In this document: positions 12,279-23,700 of the stretch, one piece after another | How the letters are laid out: each line of letters starts with the position of its first letter | Position numbering within the stretch: the stretch's first letter is position 1 | Source of the DNA: Tetrastigma voinierianum | Lineage: Eukaryota; Streptophyta; Magnoliopsida; Vitales; Vitaceae | Length of the DNA stretch: 64,000 nucleotides | Reading direction: 5' to 3' | Assembly (NCBI GenBank): GCA_016808115.1 | Contig: JAEQBH010006382.1 | Span: 167,724-231,723 of the forward strand | Notes under the pieces: model-generated | Told to the model about the DNA's origin: nothing | The model's input: only the letters and a program-made list of their open reading frames with translations | Database searches by the model: none | Translations under genes and position numbers: made by a program

Positions 12279-12291
12279 AAGGGGGGAAGAA
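12279..12291 (+). other. Tekay-1 polypurine tract
   Basis: AAGGGGGGAAGAA lies directly before the TG of the 3' LTR at 12292. It primes plus-strand synthesis in LTR elements and fixes the 3' LTR start. Confidence 0.85.
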
Positions 12292-13597
12292 TGTAAAACC
12301 CAGGAAAAATCCAATTTTTCTAAAAATGGTAAAACGGTAATTTCGGTTGAAAAACCTGGAATTTTCTAGATATCGGATGAGGAAACGGACTTCACCATTG
12401 GGATTGTCTTGCTAAATCTAGTTACCCAATTGAATTTCTTCAGATTTTGAGATAGTCATGATTTCACGTTTTTCGAGACACCATGTGTAGCAAGTGACAC
12501 GACACTTTGTGGGATGGCTCACATAGAACCATGTGTCAAATGGAGAGATAAGTAAAACAAAAGTATAAGTGAGACCCATGTGGGACATGTGTCACAACTT
12601 AAGAGGATGGAAATCCAAAGGTTTGGATAAGGGGATAAGGTGAAATCAAAGAGAGCAATTTAGAGGGAGACATGTGGCAAGATGAGGGCTCCCACTTGAA
12701 TCGTTGGACCAAATAGGTGGGGAGAGGGAAAGGAGAAAAGAAGGAGAGGAGAAAAGAAGGAGAGGAGGAGAGAGAAGCTCCACCTTCTCTTTAGATTTGA
12801 CGGCGATCAGACCATCGGCGTCCGTCAGAGCAAGAGGCGAAGTTCTTCCACGCGACGAGAGCTTCGCATAGAGACCAAAATCCGAGTTTTTCGATAAACT
12901 CCGAGAGGTAGGGGTTTTTCTCATACTTGGTTTAATTTTTAGGACTGTTTTGAGCAGTTCCGGGATTGATTTTCGAACTGTTATTGGTCCATGTGTACCG
13001 TTTGTGTATTATTGCTAAAATGAATAACATATTGGTTGTGTGAAAATCATGTTGTTACATGCTTAATTGATGTATGAACATGGATTGCTTGATGATGTGA
13101 ATTATATTGTAAAAAAATATAATTGTCCATAAATCATGAATGTTGTATACATGAAATGGCATAATTGCATTCATATGCACGGTCACATTGCGTCTAGTCG
13201 GGTGCGGGTGCATGGTACTGTTATTCACAATTCTTGGTGAATGTGTGGTGAGCTCGGAAATGGGAAAACGTCCAAAATCGAGACTCATGGTTGTATAAAA
13301 CAACAATAAATATAAATCACGTGTGTTTAGGCGTAGCAAGATGGGGTGAAAGACCCAAATTTATATGCGATTAGACATGATCACCGACGGTAAAAGCCTG
13401 TAAAAATGTTGGAAAGCGTACGACAATTATGTGGTGTGACCTCGAAAAATGACGTGGCCCATAAATAACACAAGGGATTCGATAAAAAAAATAATAATAA
13501 TTTCAAGTGAATATTAGAGGATTGTCCAATAGTTTAAGTCATTGGGTGAAACACAAATGACTGGTTTTCACACTTGGAAATGCAGGTGTAAGAGAGT
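12292..13597 (+). repeat. Tekay-1 3' LTR, part A of three
   Basis: Begins TGTAAAACCCAGGAAAAATC like the 5' LTR and runs collinear with it until the Athila-1 insertion. It carries about 110 bp (near 12500-12690) that the 5' copy lacks. The last 5 bp, AGAGT (13593-13597), may be the left target duplication of Athila-1. Confidence 0.87.
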
Positions 13598-14928
13598 TGA
13601 TTCGTGCCACAATAGGTGTACCGGAATCAACAAAATTTGTATCCTAGGATTCCTACTGCCGTAGCTAAGCTGCGCGTTATGGTGAGCCTAAGGTCGGAAC
13701 TCGGGGATGGGTTTCTTCATGCTAAATGAGTTACAGGTTTAAGGTGAAGTTGGTGTTTCCTTTGGATTTGGGGTTTTATTAGCAGTGAGGTTGATAATTT
13801 ATTAGCTATGCTAACGAGAGAAATAAAGTGTAAAAGGAATTCCTTGAAGTTCGGACCCCATGGGCTTAGGGTTTTAATGTAGTATAATGTCCTCAGAGTC
13901 CCTTTTCCTCCTTGCTGGGGAGGATGACATAATCATTGCCCGAGCGGATCTAGGTTATTATAAATGAACCTATAGGGTTTCTTCTGTTATACAACATTTA
14001 TGACTCATTAATGTTTAAGCAGTGAAAACCATCCATTTGGATCTAACTGCGGGAGCTAATAAATGGCAACTAATTGAGCATCGAGTGGATCTATGATAAG
14101 TATCCATTGAACCTTGAAAGTTTGCAAAGTACCCCAGCCACTCGGGGGTACATCACGGGATTTAAACCCCGTGTGAGATCTGAAACATAAATGATGATAA
14201 ATGCTGCGTTGAATGCAGAGCGTGTGTTACCTCAAACCTCGCTCTGATGGCCCTCTCTTCAAGGATGAGGAGGGTTTAGCCAAGGCATCCCCCTTTGAGT
14301 TGTCATTTTCAAAGGTGTTTGGCGGTAGAGAAAAATCGAGAAAGGGAGAGAAAGGGAAAGAAAAATTGCGAGGCGGGAAAATTTGACTTTAGGCGCCAAC
14401 TATTGATAAAAACAACACTGTTACATGAGCTTAGTGAGCTTATATAGTGCTTTCCCGAGTGAGATTTACATAAATGTATGAAGACCAACAATTACATTAG
14501 GGCATTTTGGTAAAAAGCCATAAAAAGCGTCAAAGTGAATTAATCGAAGCATGGGGGAGAGTGCGAAATTTATCTTGCAAAATTGCATGCGAAAATTTAC
14601 GCATCTTGAGGCTTTCGTAGCACAACGAAAGGATTCGCAACCTTTGCAAAATTTTACGCAATTCTCCTCTCCCCTCCATGCTTGGCTCCAATTGCCATCT
14701 GCTTTGTTCATGCAGCTTCGAGCTCGGCTCGGGTTCTTCACATATGAATTGGCTTGAAGATAGTGGTACAATTGGCTTGCAAAACTATAAAAAATATCCA
14801 CAAAATATGATTAGTAGCATAGTTGGGACCTTAGTGTATCAATTGGGTTATTTAAGTTGATTAGTACACAAAAAGTGCTCAAAACCTGCAATAAACAAGC
14901 CTCAAAACCTTGTTGGAAGTCTTAATCA
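13598..14928 (-). repeat. Athila-1 3' LTR (left copy)
   Basis: About 1,331 bp. Opens TGATTCGTGCCACAATAGG and closes CTTAATCA on the plus strand. Shares long near-identical blocks with 26730-28027, e.g. TTTGTATCCTAGGATTCC, ATCACGGGATTTAAA-type, and CCACAAAATATGATTAGTAG. Mismatched blocks are mostly short indels and scrambled GC-rich islands. Directly outside, CTCACCCC reads GGGGTGAG on the minus strand, a short polypurine tract. Confidence 0.87.
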
Positions 14929-15235
14929 CTCACCCCGTGACACATTGCGAATCCCTTAAGCGATGACAAAAAAGAATCCCGGACCAGGTTATATGCTCAT
15001 GCAAAAGGAATGGTATTTTCAAAAAATGTATGGATAAGTAATGCCACCCTCGGTGAATGATTAAGACCCTCACAACAGCAGAAACAGGAGAATAAATGCC
15101 ATACGGGACAGTTTGAAGAGTATCATCGAGATTGACCTAAAACTTTCACCAAAATCTAAGTATTTATGTGATCAGTTTTCAACAATAACCTGCTAAACTG
15201 CTCACTCCCCTGACGACTCTTGCAAGTCTAGCACA

Positions 15236-15240
15236 TTGAC
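15236..15240. repeat. Possible left target duplication of Tekay-2 (TTGAC)
   Basis: TTGAC recurs at 18109-18113, one base after the CA that ends the Tekay-2 LTR. It suggests that 15241-18108 entered as one unit. Confidence 0.5.
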
Positions 15241-16518
15241 CATGCGCCGTCTGGGGTGTGCGGTATGGGTAGCAAGTAAGGGTAGCATATGTGCCAAAAA
15301 GGTTTCATAGTATTTGGAGGACTCATAAGTAGTATTTTTGAAAGTTGTTTTTAAAGATGAAATTATAAAGTTTTCAAAGCATTTGTGACACTTTTCCAAT
15401 TAAGGAAAGTGGAGGGTGAAAGTACAAATTATGGAATTTCAAAGAATATAATAATAATAAATTATCGTAATAGTTGAGAGCTTGAAAATTCTCAGATCTC
15501 GGATAATGAAGCAGATCTACTTGTAGATTAAATTCGTCTCGCGAAATCTAGTGACCTAGAAAAGTTTTCTTCAAATTCTGAGACAGTCATAATATTTTAC
15601 GTATTTCTGGATGATAAATCACCAATGACTTCAAGGACGAGAATTTTACGAAAATCTCGGAAGTCAGAAAATGGAGTGAGTTAAAGTTTATTTAAAAGAA
15701 TTGAACTGAAAAGAAATAAAATTTTTCGGGACAGAAACAGACTCGAATAAGGAATTATATAAGTTATGTATCCAAATAATAATAACAATAATAATAATTA
15801 AAAAAAAAAAGGATAAAAAGCAAAAGGAAGGAGACCTGCGAATGAGAGGATGTGACAAGGAGAGATATTTTTTTTTCTTTGTTCGTTTCTTTCTCGAGAT
15901 TCTGGAAATCGGGCCAAGTAGATTTTATTGGAGTAGAAGACAAAGTTGATCCACGTAATGAGGGCTACGCGTGGACACCAAAATCTTGACTTTTCGTCAA
16001 ACTCTAAGAGGTAGGAAATTTTCCTACTTGTGTTATTTCGAGCCTAAAGGCTATATAATGGCTTGGAATATTCTTAGAGGTCATAAATTTAATTCCCAAA
16101 ATCTTTAGACTGAGTTTAAAAATTTTTAGGAATTTTTGGGACTATTTTAGGACGATCAGTGGTAGGGCTGTCTTGGACAAATTTGAGTTAAAATTTGAGT
16201 TATTCGAAACAGTTGGGCCAATTTCGAATGTTTCGGTGTTTTGAGACTATATGGAAAGTCCCTTGAGTATAGAATCAGCCATATGCTGTGAATGGCATTT
16301 GGGGCTTATATTTTAGAAAATTTTAATTGTAGCACAAAGTGTGCAAATTGCTTGGTTGTGCTGACGTGTGTGATCTAATACATTGAATGTGTAGGGTAAA
16401 AGCGGAGGCGGGAGAAATTTTGGAGTCGTGCTCAATTATTGTAAAAGGAAGGTGAGTATTCTAAACCTATTTTTCAAATACTAGTGTATTATTATTATAA
16501 ACCGTTTTACACTGGTAT

Positions 16519-16715
16519 TTAATGGTTTTGATTGTAAACCATATTTGAAAAGCAAGCAATGAGTTTAGCAAGCAAACAATGGTTTTGATTTAAACCATAT
16601 GTGAAAAGCAAACAAGTAATGGTTTTGATGTATTCAACCATACTTTTAAAAGCAAGCAAGCAATGGTTTTGAGTTGTAAAACCATATTTCCAAAGAACAA
16701 GCAAGCAAGCAAACA
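16519..16715 (+). repeat. Tandem repeat block A in Tekay-2 LTR
   Basis: Four copies of AATGGTTTTGATTGTAAACC plus ATATTTGAAAAGCAAGC at about 16521, 16578, 16618 and 16662 (spacing 40-57 bp). Each unit contains a short hairpin, GGTTT...AAACC. Confidence 0.85.
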
Positions 16716-17130
16716 AAGTATAATATATATAATAATGGAGGCCCCTACTTGAAATCCTTTAGTTTAAGAAAGCATACCGGTCAGAGGTATTCCGTACGTG
16801 TTAGGTGGTGTTAGGACATCATTTCATGCATTTTAGATTTGCCTAGTCGGCAAACTTAGTTCATGCATCATGTCATTTAAAGGAGACCGTGGCACGTACG
16901 TCTTTTGGAGTATATAGGGTTAGCGCTAGCTAGATTATGGTGAGCAGGCCACCTTGTTACATGAAAAGGGAATTGAGCCAAGGCTCTTCCTACCTAGGTG
17001 ATGGACCCAAGTCCGACCACCGGCACGGTCGATGCGGGCTCCCGTGTTCACTAGGGTCTGACAAACGGGAAAGGTCTCCGGTGGTTGATGATTTATAAGC
17101 ATATTTTATCTGAGTTTTAGTAACCACGGT

Positions 17131-17300
17131 GCGGTTGAGCCCGAGGCTCTCGTGTTTGTTTTTTAAAGCAAGCGGTTGAGCGAGGCTCCGTTTCTTCAAA
17201 ACGGCGGTTGAGCCAGGCTCCGTGGTTATTTTAAAACAAGCGGTTGAGCCCAGGCTCCCGTTTTGATTACAAACAGCGGTTGAGCGAACTCGTGTTTATA
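17131..17300 (+). repeat. Tandem repeat block B in Tekay-2 LTR
   Basis: Five copies of GCGGTTGAGCCAGGCTCCG followed by a T/A-rich spacer, at about 17131, 17172, 17204, 17240 and 17276 (32-41 bp spacing). GAGCC-GGCTC is a small inverted repeat in each unit. One further diverged copy lies near 16974. Confidence 0.87.
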
Positions 17301-17545
17301 AAAAGTTTTATAAACTTTTAAGCTTTATAGAGATTTAGAGAAAAGTTTTATAAACTTTAAAGCATGAGATTTGAGAAAATTTTATAAACTTTTAAGCGAA
17401 AGCAAAGGTAAAGCAAGCAAGCAAGAGATTTGAGAAAAGTTTTATAAACTTATAAAGAAAAAACCAAAGCAAGCAGTAAGTTTGAAAAGTTTTATAAACT
17501 TTTTAAAAGCGGCAAGTCTGAAAGTTTTAGAAGCTTTAAAGTAAG
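17301..17545 (+). repeat. Tandem repeat block C in Tekay-2 LTR
   Basis: Six copies of AAAAGTTTTATAAACTTTTA with an AGATTTGAG or AAGCAAGC spacer, at about 17301, 17341, 17377, 17435, 17485 and 17521. AAGTTT-(ATA)-AAACTT is self-complementary, so each unit is a hairpin. Confidence 0.87.
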
Positions 17546-18113
17546 CAGCAAGGCTTACGGAAAATATCTGTAAAAGGGAGTTTCACCGGTTTTGGGAATA
17601 TTTTAAAGGAAAAAGCAAGCGTTTGATAAAGCATACACTCCTGAAACTCGTTTAGCTCATTATTTTGCTATATTTTAAAACTATTTTCTAGAGTACAAGC
17701 ACGTGGACTATTTAAGAGCGTATTAGGATTCTCCACGATTTTAGTATAGTGCTATATTAAATAACTTGTGTAAGGAAATACTTTGAATTTGTATAGTTGA
17801 GCATATATGTACATAGTTTTGTTTTGTGAAATGTGAAGAGCTTTGAGGCTCTTTGAAAGATGCTGTTAGTTTGCCACTGTTGAAAAGTACAAAGCTGTAT
17901 ATACGGGTTTTGGGATATATCCTGTATCTGTTTGTTATCTTTGCCCGAAATTTTATAGAATCACAAGTTTAGAAAGAAAAAAATTTTATCTGAGTTTTTC
18001 AACAAACAATACGACTCCGCTTCATAGGATTCTCTGATCGTAGGAAGTAGGCTGGGGGTTTCACGTGAGGTGGTGGCTTTTGCCCGTAGTAAGTGGGGGT
18101 GTGACCAGTTGAC

Positions 18114-19201
18114 TAAATAAATCTGGTTCAACTCTTGTTTCATATTTTCAGTCACTGTAATTAACTTAGGATGCAATCTTTGAGAGAAATAGAACTCCCC
18201 TCAACAAAGAGTCCGTGTGCGAGGTCATAGATGACTCGAACCAGCTAAGACTTAGGGCATCAAGTCATGAGGATCTTTGACACTAACTTCCGGGTTTGTA
18301 GCGGGACTCCGAATGGGTCGAAAATCCCTTTTCTGATATTTAAGCCTACCCATCCACCCATGTAGCGAGCACTAAGTCGGTGGCTCCCAACCAGTTGGTT
18401 TAGGGCACCAGGCTTTAAAGACTTTCGCCATAAACCCCTCGGACCTTGCTCGGGTTTCAAGGTAAAGCGTCGCGGCTTTTCTCTTATCTTTTCTTTTTCT
18501 TTTTCTTTTTCTTTTTCTTCTTTTTCTTTTTCTTTTTTCTTTTGGAAGACTTCATTGGCCTTCTTTTCTGGGGAACCAAAACCTTTTTAGGTGGTCAATG
18601 AAGCCTTGAATGAAGTTGCAAGATAAAAGAGGAGTTGTGCGGTTTCTCGGTATTACGAAAGCGATGTGCGTAGTGTGTAGCTAGCTTCAGGTGGAAGAAA
18701 AAGATTGGATATCGGGAGACTTCAACTTACCAACCACTTGATCATGCATGGAACTAATCTAGCATCAATGGCATTGGGCAGTGTTTCAATTTTTCAACTT
18801 ATAGGCTAGGCAAAACCACAAAAAAAAAAAAAAAAAAAATGGGGGAAAAAATGTTACAAAAAATTAGAAAGCGTAATTTGTTTAAAGTATATCGAGTGTA
18901 TATCACTAAATTTTAGCTTTTCATAAACAACTTTCTCAAAAGAAGCAAAAGCAAGCCACTAAACAAGCAAAATGGGCTTTACCTTACGCATACGATAGAT
19001 TCGAAAAGTGTAAAACAAGCTGAGATCGACAAAATATAAATCATCGCCCATTCACTAACTCTCCCTGACCAAGTGTGCCATTGTCATGATGGGGTGTGGA
19101 TTGGAAAGCTAGTGGAGTAAGTTCTACCTCCTCAGTTAGTAGTTTGTGAAGAGGCGTCACAGGCACGGACGGGTTGAGTCTTTGGGAGGAGTACCGAGCA
19201 G
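18114..19201 (-). other. Athila-1 3' untranslated region with pyrimidine tract
   Basis: Non-coding. Shares TTAGGGCATCAAGTCATGAGG, GCTTTAAAGACTTTCGCC and TGCTCGGGTTTCAAGG blocks with Athila-2 (30890-31110) and Athila-3 (56570-56800). 18484-18542 is a CTTTTT-rich run, i.e. (AAAAAG)n on the coding strand. A 20-base poly-A lies near 18820. Confidence 0.75.
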
Positions 19202-20863
19202 CTAGCTGCGTTTCTTGGATGTGAGGAGTTCTGCGAGAATTTGGAGGTGGAGTGTCGGTCTATTTAGAGTGGAGCCGGGAGATGTAGTCTGAGCAGGTAC
19301 ATATGAGGGAATAGCAGGGAGGCCCAGGTGACTCTGGATCTGCATGAGGATGGCCTGATTCTGTGTGAGAATGGCACTGGTTTGAGCCATGGTAGCCTTA
19401 GTGCGAGTCATCCTGTCCACGAGGAATTGCATGGGCGATCATGAGATGTTGTGGAGGTGGAGAGCGGTCTGACTTTGCATCCATAATGGTTAGGAAATCG
19501 CGGGTGGAAATTGTGTGATATCTTGTAAATTGGTGCAGTACTCACGCGACATAGGTACGTAAGTGGTATTGGGGCCATGGGGCCTGAGAAGTCGGAGGCG
19601 GGTGGGTCGGCGGCGCTGGGTGGAGGCTTAGTCTTGAAGTCTTCGAGCTGAGGCTCCCAAAATGTTCCTTTGGAGGGCTGCTCCTCGGAGTAGAAATATC
19701 TGCCCGGTGGTGGTCCTCGAATTTGGAAGGGAATGGGCGGGTGAAGGCGCCACCGGTCGATGGTGGGGCGGCTCTGAGTCGCGTGGCGCTCGATCCTAGG
19801 CTCATCGGGAAGCCCATATGCTGGCTTTTTGGCATAGGAGTCTCGGGAATAAGAGAGGCGTGGACTCAGTTCGAGATAGACTCCGACGATGGACCTTGTC
19901 CTCGAAGTGGAACAAGGAGGTCATATTAGGCTCCGTTGGGCGAGACTAGTAGCCCTCGAGATCACGAAATAGGGCCTCCAGATGGCTTCTCTCCTGGGCG
20001 GTATCTTGAAGCGGGGAAAAGGTTAGGCTTGTAGAGATGTGATCGATAAGAGCATATGCGGCGGGAGGTTGCCTCCTTGAGCAGGCGGGTTCGGCCAGTG
20101 TGTCCCGGAAGAAGACGGACCATCTCTAGGATAGGGATAGAGACCCTTTGCTATGCTCATTTGAGTTAGGGGACCCTTAGGAAAATTGAATGTAGTAGCG
20201 ATGTACGGAATACTGGTATCCCGGGCTAGCCCGTCGATGGAGAAATGAAAAGCAGTCGGGTGGGGCTCGCGCCTGGATGTCATCGTGTGGTAGAATTCGA
20301 TGACCACCCGAGGAGTAAAAGAGCCCGACGAGGTGTCATGAATGGCTCAGGAGTACTACACTAGAAGACATCGGAGTCTTGAAGCTTCGAGTCGTGGAAA
20401 GGATGGAAAATCGTAATAAACCTCGTCATGCAGGTCTCTCTCACTAGAATCAGCATTCCCAGGGATAGGGTTACAGTGGAAGAGTGGTCGCCGGATGATG
20501 GAAGCTGGGGACAGGTCCAAAGGAGGGGCTCCAGTAGGGCCTTGGTGAGGTGGTGACTGAGGCTCTTGAGGCCTAGAGCTAGAGGACTCTCCTGGGCCCA
20601 AGGTCCGAGCCCTCTTAGACGGTGGGGGCCCTGGGACAGCTGGATGTAGGGAGATGGTGGGTGGGGCCCGACCCCAGGTGTGGTGTCGACCGGCGATGGG
20701 AGGAGCTTGACTCTGGGCCTGCTTGGCGGAGGGGAGGAAGCGCACCCATCAGTGGGAAGCGCACCTCAGGTGGGTCTTGCCGTACTAAAGCCGGAGAGGA
20801 GAAGAAGGGGTAGGTTGGGGGGAATGAAAGGTCACGACCAATTAATGGCCCTATTAAATGCAT
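19202..20863 (-). pseudogene. Athila-1 post-pol ORF (unknown function)
   Basis: Reading right to left in shifting frames: a Pro/Ser/Arg-rich head with PSKRARTLGPGESSSS (about 20600) and SIIRRPLF (about 20490), then EFYHTMTSRREPHPTAFHFS (about 20295-20240), and a coiled-coil-like tail MAQTSAILTQNQAILMQIQS (about 19390-19330). Similar ORFs lie 3' of pol in Athila elements of several dicots and are annotated only as transposon-associated proteins; this is from memory. Not obviously an envelope: I see no signal peptide or transmembrane segment. At least four frameshifts. Confidence 0.65.
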
Positions 20864-21126
20864 GGAATAAAAAAGATAGGAAATTAATGGTGGGCACGAA
20901 GCGGAGGTTTGCGCGAGACGGGCCGGGGAGAAGAGCGGTGGGCTGCCGAATTTTCGCGGGGTGTGAAAATTTCACAACTGCCGAATTTCGCGACACAAGG
21001 AAAATTTCAGTGTTGCACTCTGACCCACTCGACACCTGCAGCGGAAGGTAAAGTGTGAGAAACGAACTTGTAAATGAGAAACAGATTGAAAGCAAAGCGA
21101 TCAGACAACGAGCTATTTAAAAAAAA
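20864..21126 (-). other. Spacer between integrase and post-pol ORF, Athila-1
   Basis: No coding frame. It contains a GCGAAAATTTCGC-type cluster at 20945-21010, like the cluster in Athila LTRs. Confidence 0.5.
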
Positions 21127-22330
21127 TTACAAAATTAAACAATAAACTTCTAGTGACTTCTGAGATACTACAGAAGTCACTCTCAAATGTGTATTGGCTA
21201 GGAAGTTTTCATGGAAGTCGGAGGGGTTTCCTCCTTGTTTGTTGAATGTTAGGTACGCATAGCTGACCTTTGGCCGGCTAGCGCGGGTGCTCGATTGTCT
21301 TTGGCATTGAAGCGAGGTCGCGGAGCCGTTGATGTAAACTTCTTGGATGGTGAATGGCGGAGTCCATCTTGATTTAAGCTTACTTTGAAAAAGGTGGAGC
21401 TTAGAATTCGGTAGAAACGTGCCAGTCCCTTTTTGGAAATGTTTGTGAGATATTAATTTGATCATGCCACCTCTTGACTTATCTTTTACAATTTTTGAGT
21501 TGAGGTAGGCATCGTTTCGGTTCTTCTGGCTCGTTGATGTCGAGACCTTTTAGGACTTGACTCTGCCCATGTCCAAGTTCAATTTTCTGCCACATGCCTT
21601 GTATTCAATTTCCACAGGCAAGTGGCAAGCTTTTCCATAAACTAGGCTATAAGGAGACATGCCCAGAATGGTCTTGTAGGTTGTCCTGTATGCCCAGAGA
21701 GAGTCAAGCAGCTTGAGAGACCAATCTTTTAAGTTAGAATTTACCACTTTCATCAGTATTGTCTTGATCTCTTTGTTGGCTAGTTCAACTTTGGCCCTTT
21801 GAATTACGAGGGTGGTATGGGGTGTTTACTTTATGCTTGACACCATACTTAGTAAGGGAAGGCTTTCAAAAGGTTGTTGTAGAAATGGGCCTCCATCACT
21901 AATTGCTGTTTGGAGGACCCGAATCTGAAATATATTCTCCCAGCCTAAAAAATTTGGAGACCGCCATGTGGTTTCTTTGCCTGAGCGCGCTTCAACCGGC
22001 CCGGACACATAGTCGGCTCCCACTAAAATGTAGAGGCATCAAAGGGAGAAGGGAATGGTCCCGTAATCCCGATCCCCATCGTTGAAAAGATTCGACTACC
22101 AAAAATCGGGTTTAAAGGCATCATGTGGCGTGAAATCTTCCCCAACCTTTGGCATTTGTCGCATTCCTTGCACATGGTATGGGCATCCTTGAAAAGAGAG
22201 GGCAGTGAAACCAGTGGATCCCACCTTCCTAAGCAGTTTTGGGATCACAAGTGGGCTCCGGGGCATTCTCATGGCGATGTTGAAGATTCACGTTTTCTAC
22301 TTCATGCACACACCTTTTGATTATCTGGTC
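21127..22330 (-). pseudogene. Athila-1 integrase (broken)
   Basis: The C-terminal part at 21330-21440 reads PNSKLHLFQSKLKSRWTPPF (family: NSRLKLFPGKLKSRWSGPF). The core end at 21600-21730 reads LLDSLWAYRTTYKTILGMSP and LVYGKACHLPVEIEYKA, diagnostic of the Athila/Tat branch. The N-terminal zinc domain at 22229-22441 has CADQIIKRCVHE. The catalytic core in 21800-22200 is in several frames; I could not place all three acidic residues. Confidence 0.85.
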
Positions 22331-22924
22331 AGCACAGTATTTGTACAAGAATGGTTCCTCCCAATAATAGGAGTGAATTTTTGCAAAGAAGAATTTCTTG
22401 TCTTTTGCTTTCCAATCTGTTGGTAACTCCCCTGTGGCCAAATGTTTGCAATGACATGCGAGGTGCCTCCTCGACGGGCGATGACTCCTCGGAACTCATC
22501 ATTGATCGAGAGGGTTTAGCCCAGTGTTGTGCAATTGTTAATCTTGATAGGTGATCAGCAAGCAACATTTTCTACACCCTTTTGTCCCACTGATTTACGA
22601 GTTAAACTCTTGCGTAGGAGAACCACGATAAGCCCTAGCCTTAGCATTTTGTTTGGTGGCGAGTACTTCAAAAATTTGAGTGATCGAAGTGAATACTATT
22701 ATGTACGACCTAACGAATAAGCTTGAAATTTATGCAGCGCATAGACCCACTTTGCCATCGGCTTCTTTACGTAGTTTGTATAATTCCTCGTGCCTCATTC
22801 AGTGTTTTGCATAATAGACATGAGGCTTCCCTCCTTCCCTTTTTCCGAGAAGCTGCTCAATGGCCATCACTTGCACATCACTTGAAGGAATTGCAGGTTA
22901 GGGCTCTCACTATTGATGCGGTGG
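22330..22924 (-). pseudogene. Athila-1 RNase H (broken)
   Basis: LLADHLSRL near 22566-22540 is the conserved end of the gypsy RNase H (N-x-VADxLSRL type). FFFAKIHSYYWEEPFLYKYC (22410-22350) is the following linker. The catalytic part, 22570-22924, is too decayed to read in one frame. Confidence 0.7.
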
Positions 22925-23700
22925 TCAAATAGGCTTTAGCTCCCTCAAAGCTCTTTGGCGACCTGCATCCCAAATAAATTTGGCATCTTTTTCCAGCAGT
23001 TTGTATAGAGGCTTGGCAATTTTTAAGAAGTCCATGATGAACCTCCTGTAGAAGCCTGCATGCCCCAAGAATTGCCTTATAGTCTTGATATTTGTGGGGG
23101 AAGGCAACTTGGAAATCAAGTCGATTTTTTCCTTATCAACTTCAATCCCTTTTTCTGAAATAATGTGCCCGGTACTATTCTGACTGATATAAGTAGCATT
23201 TCTCGAGTTTAAAATCGGTTTTTCTCTATACATGCTGAGGATAGTTTCTAGGTTGATTAGGCATTAAGTCAGCTCCCAAGTAGTATGTACCATCCATATA
23301 AACCTCCATAATGCTCTACCAAATCACTAAAAATACAGGCATACGTGGCGTTGAAATGTAGCGGGGGCATTACCTGAGCAGGCATTCTTACATATGCATA
23401 TGTGCGAATAGGCATGTGAAGGTGGTCTTCGCAGTCTTCTGTGACAATTTCTATTTGAAAGTATCTGAATAGCCATCTAGGAAGCAGTGAAGGTTGACGA
23501 ATCCTTTCTAGGAGTTGATCAAGGGTAGAGGAAGTGATCCTTCTGAGGTGCTTCATTCGACTCTTGTAATCATCGTACCCTCGACTGTGGTAAGGTGGGT
23601 GGGCATCTCCTCTCCTTTGTCGTTATGTACCGTGGTTACCCCTGACTTCTTAGGCACCACCTGGGTTGGACTCACCTAGGTGCCTGGCTTATTTGATGTC
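22925..23700 (-). pseudogene. Athila-1 reverse transcriptase (broken)
   Basis: SEKGIEVDKEKIDLISKLPS and TIRQFLGHAGFYRRFIMDF at 22960-23170 are the Athila/Tat RT thumb region. Upstream, 23269-23556 holds LDQLLERI, RYFQIEI and IFSDLVEHYGGLYGWYI, matching DQLLERI, GYFQI and IFSDMVE--MEVFMDD, but the catalytic FMDD is lost by a frameshift. MPIRTYAYVRMP replaces the usual CPFGTYAYRRMPFGL. Confidence 0.87.

Larger units (their letters stand above)
15417..18107 (+). repeat. Tekay-2 LTR (2,691 bp)
   Basis: Opens TGAAAGTACAAATTATGG and closes GTGGGGGTGTGACCA. The segment 15490-15600 (ATCTCGGATAATGAAGCAG ... AAATCTAGTGACC ... TTCTGAGACAGTCAT) aligns with 12367-12460 of the Tekay-1 LTR, and the lengths are nearly equal, so it is a related family. 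It contains three tandem-repeat blocks (listed next). Confidence 0.75.
15241..18108 (+). mobile_element. Tekay-2: reduced Tekay-like element in Athila-1 3' region
   Basis: A 176-bp leader (15241-15416) ends in AAGGAAAGTGGAGGG, a polypurine tract, followed by an LTR at 15417-18107. No gag or pol is present. It interrupts sequence that continues as Athila 3' region at about 18114 onward (compare 30680-30900 in Athila-2). Likely a 5'-truncated or internally deleted copy that left mainly its 3' LTR. Confidence 0.65.

Noticed and set aside
15401..15416. Polypurine tract of the Athila element
   Set aside because: It is on the plus strand and abuts the Tekay-2 LTR, so it belongs to Tekay-2; Athila's own tract is next to 14928.
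16519..17545. CRISPR-like regular repeats
   Set aside because: Eukaryotic DNA; units are contiguous, degenerate and lack unique spacers of even length.
20680..21051. 123-codon plus-strand frame opposite the Athila-1 post-pol ORF
   Set aside because: Antisense shadow of the GC-rich post-pol ORF.
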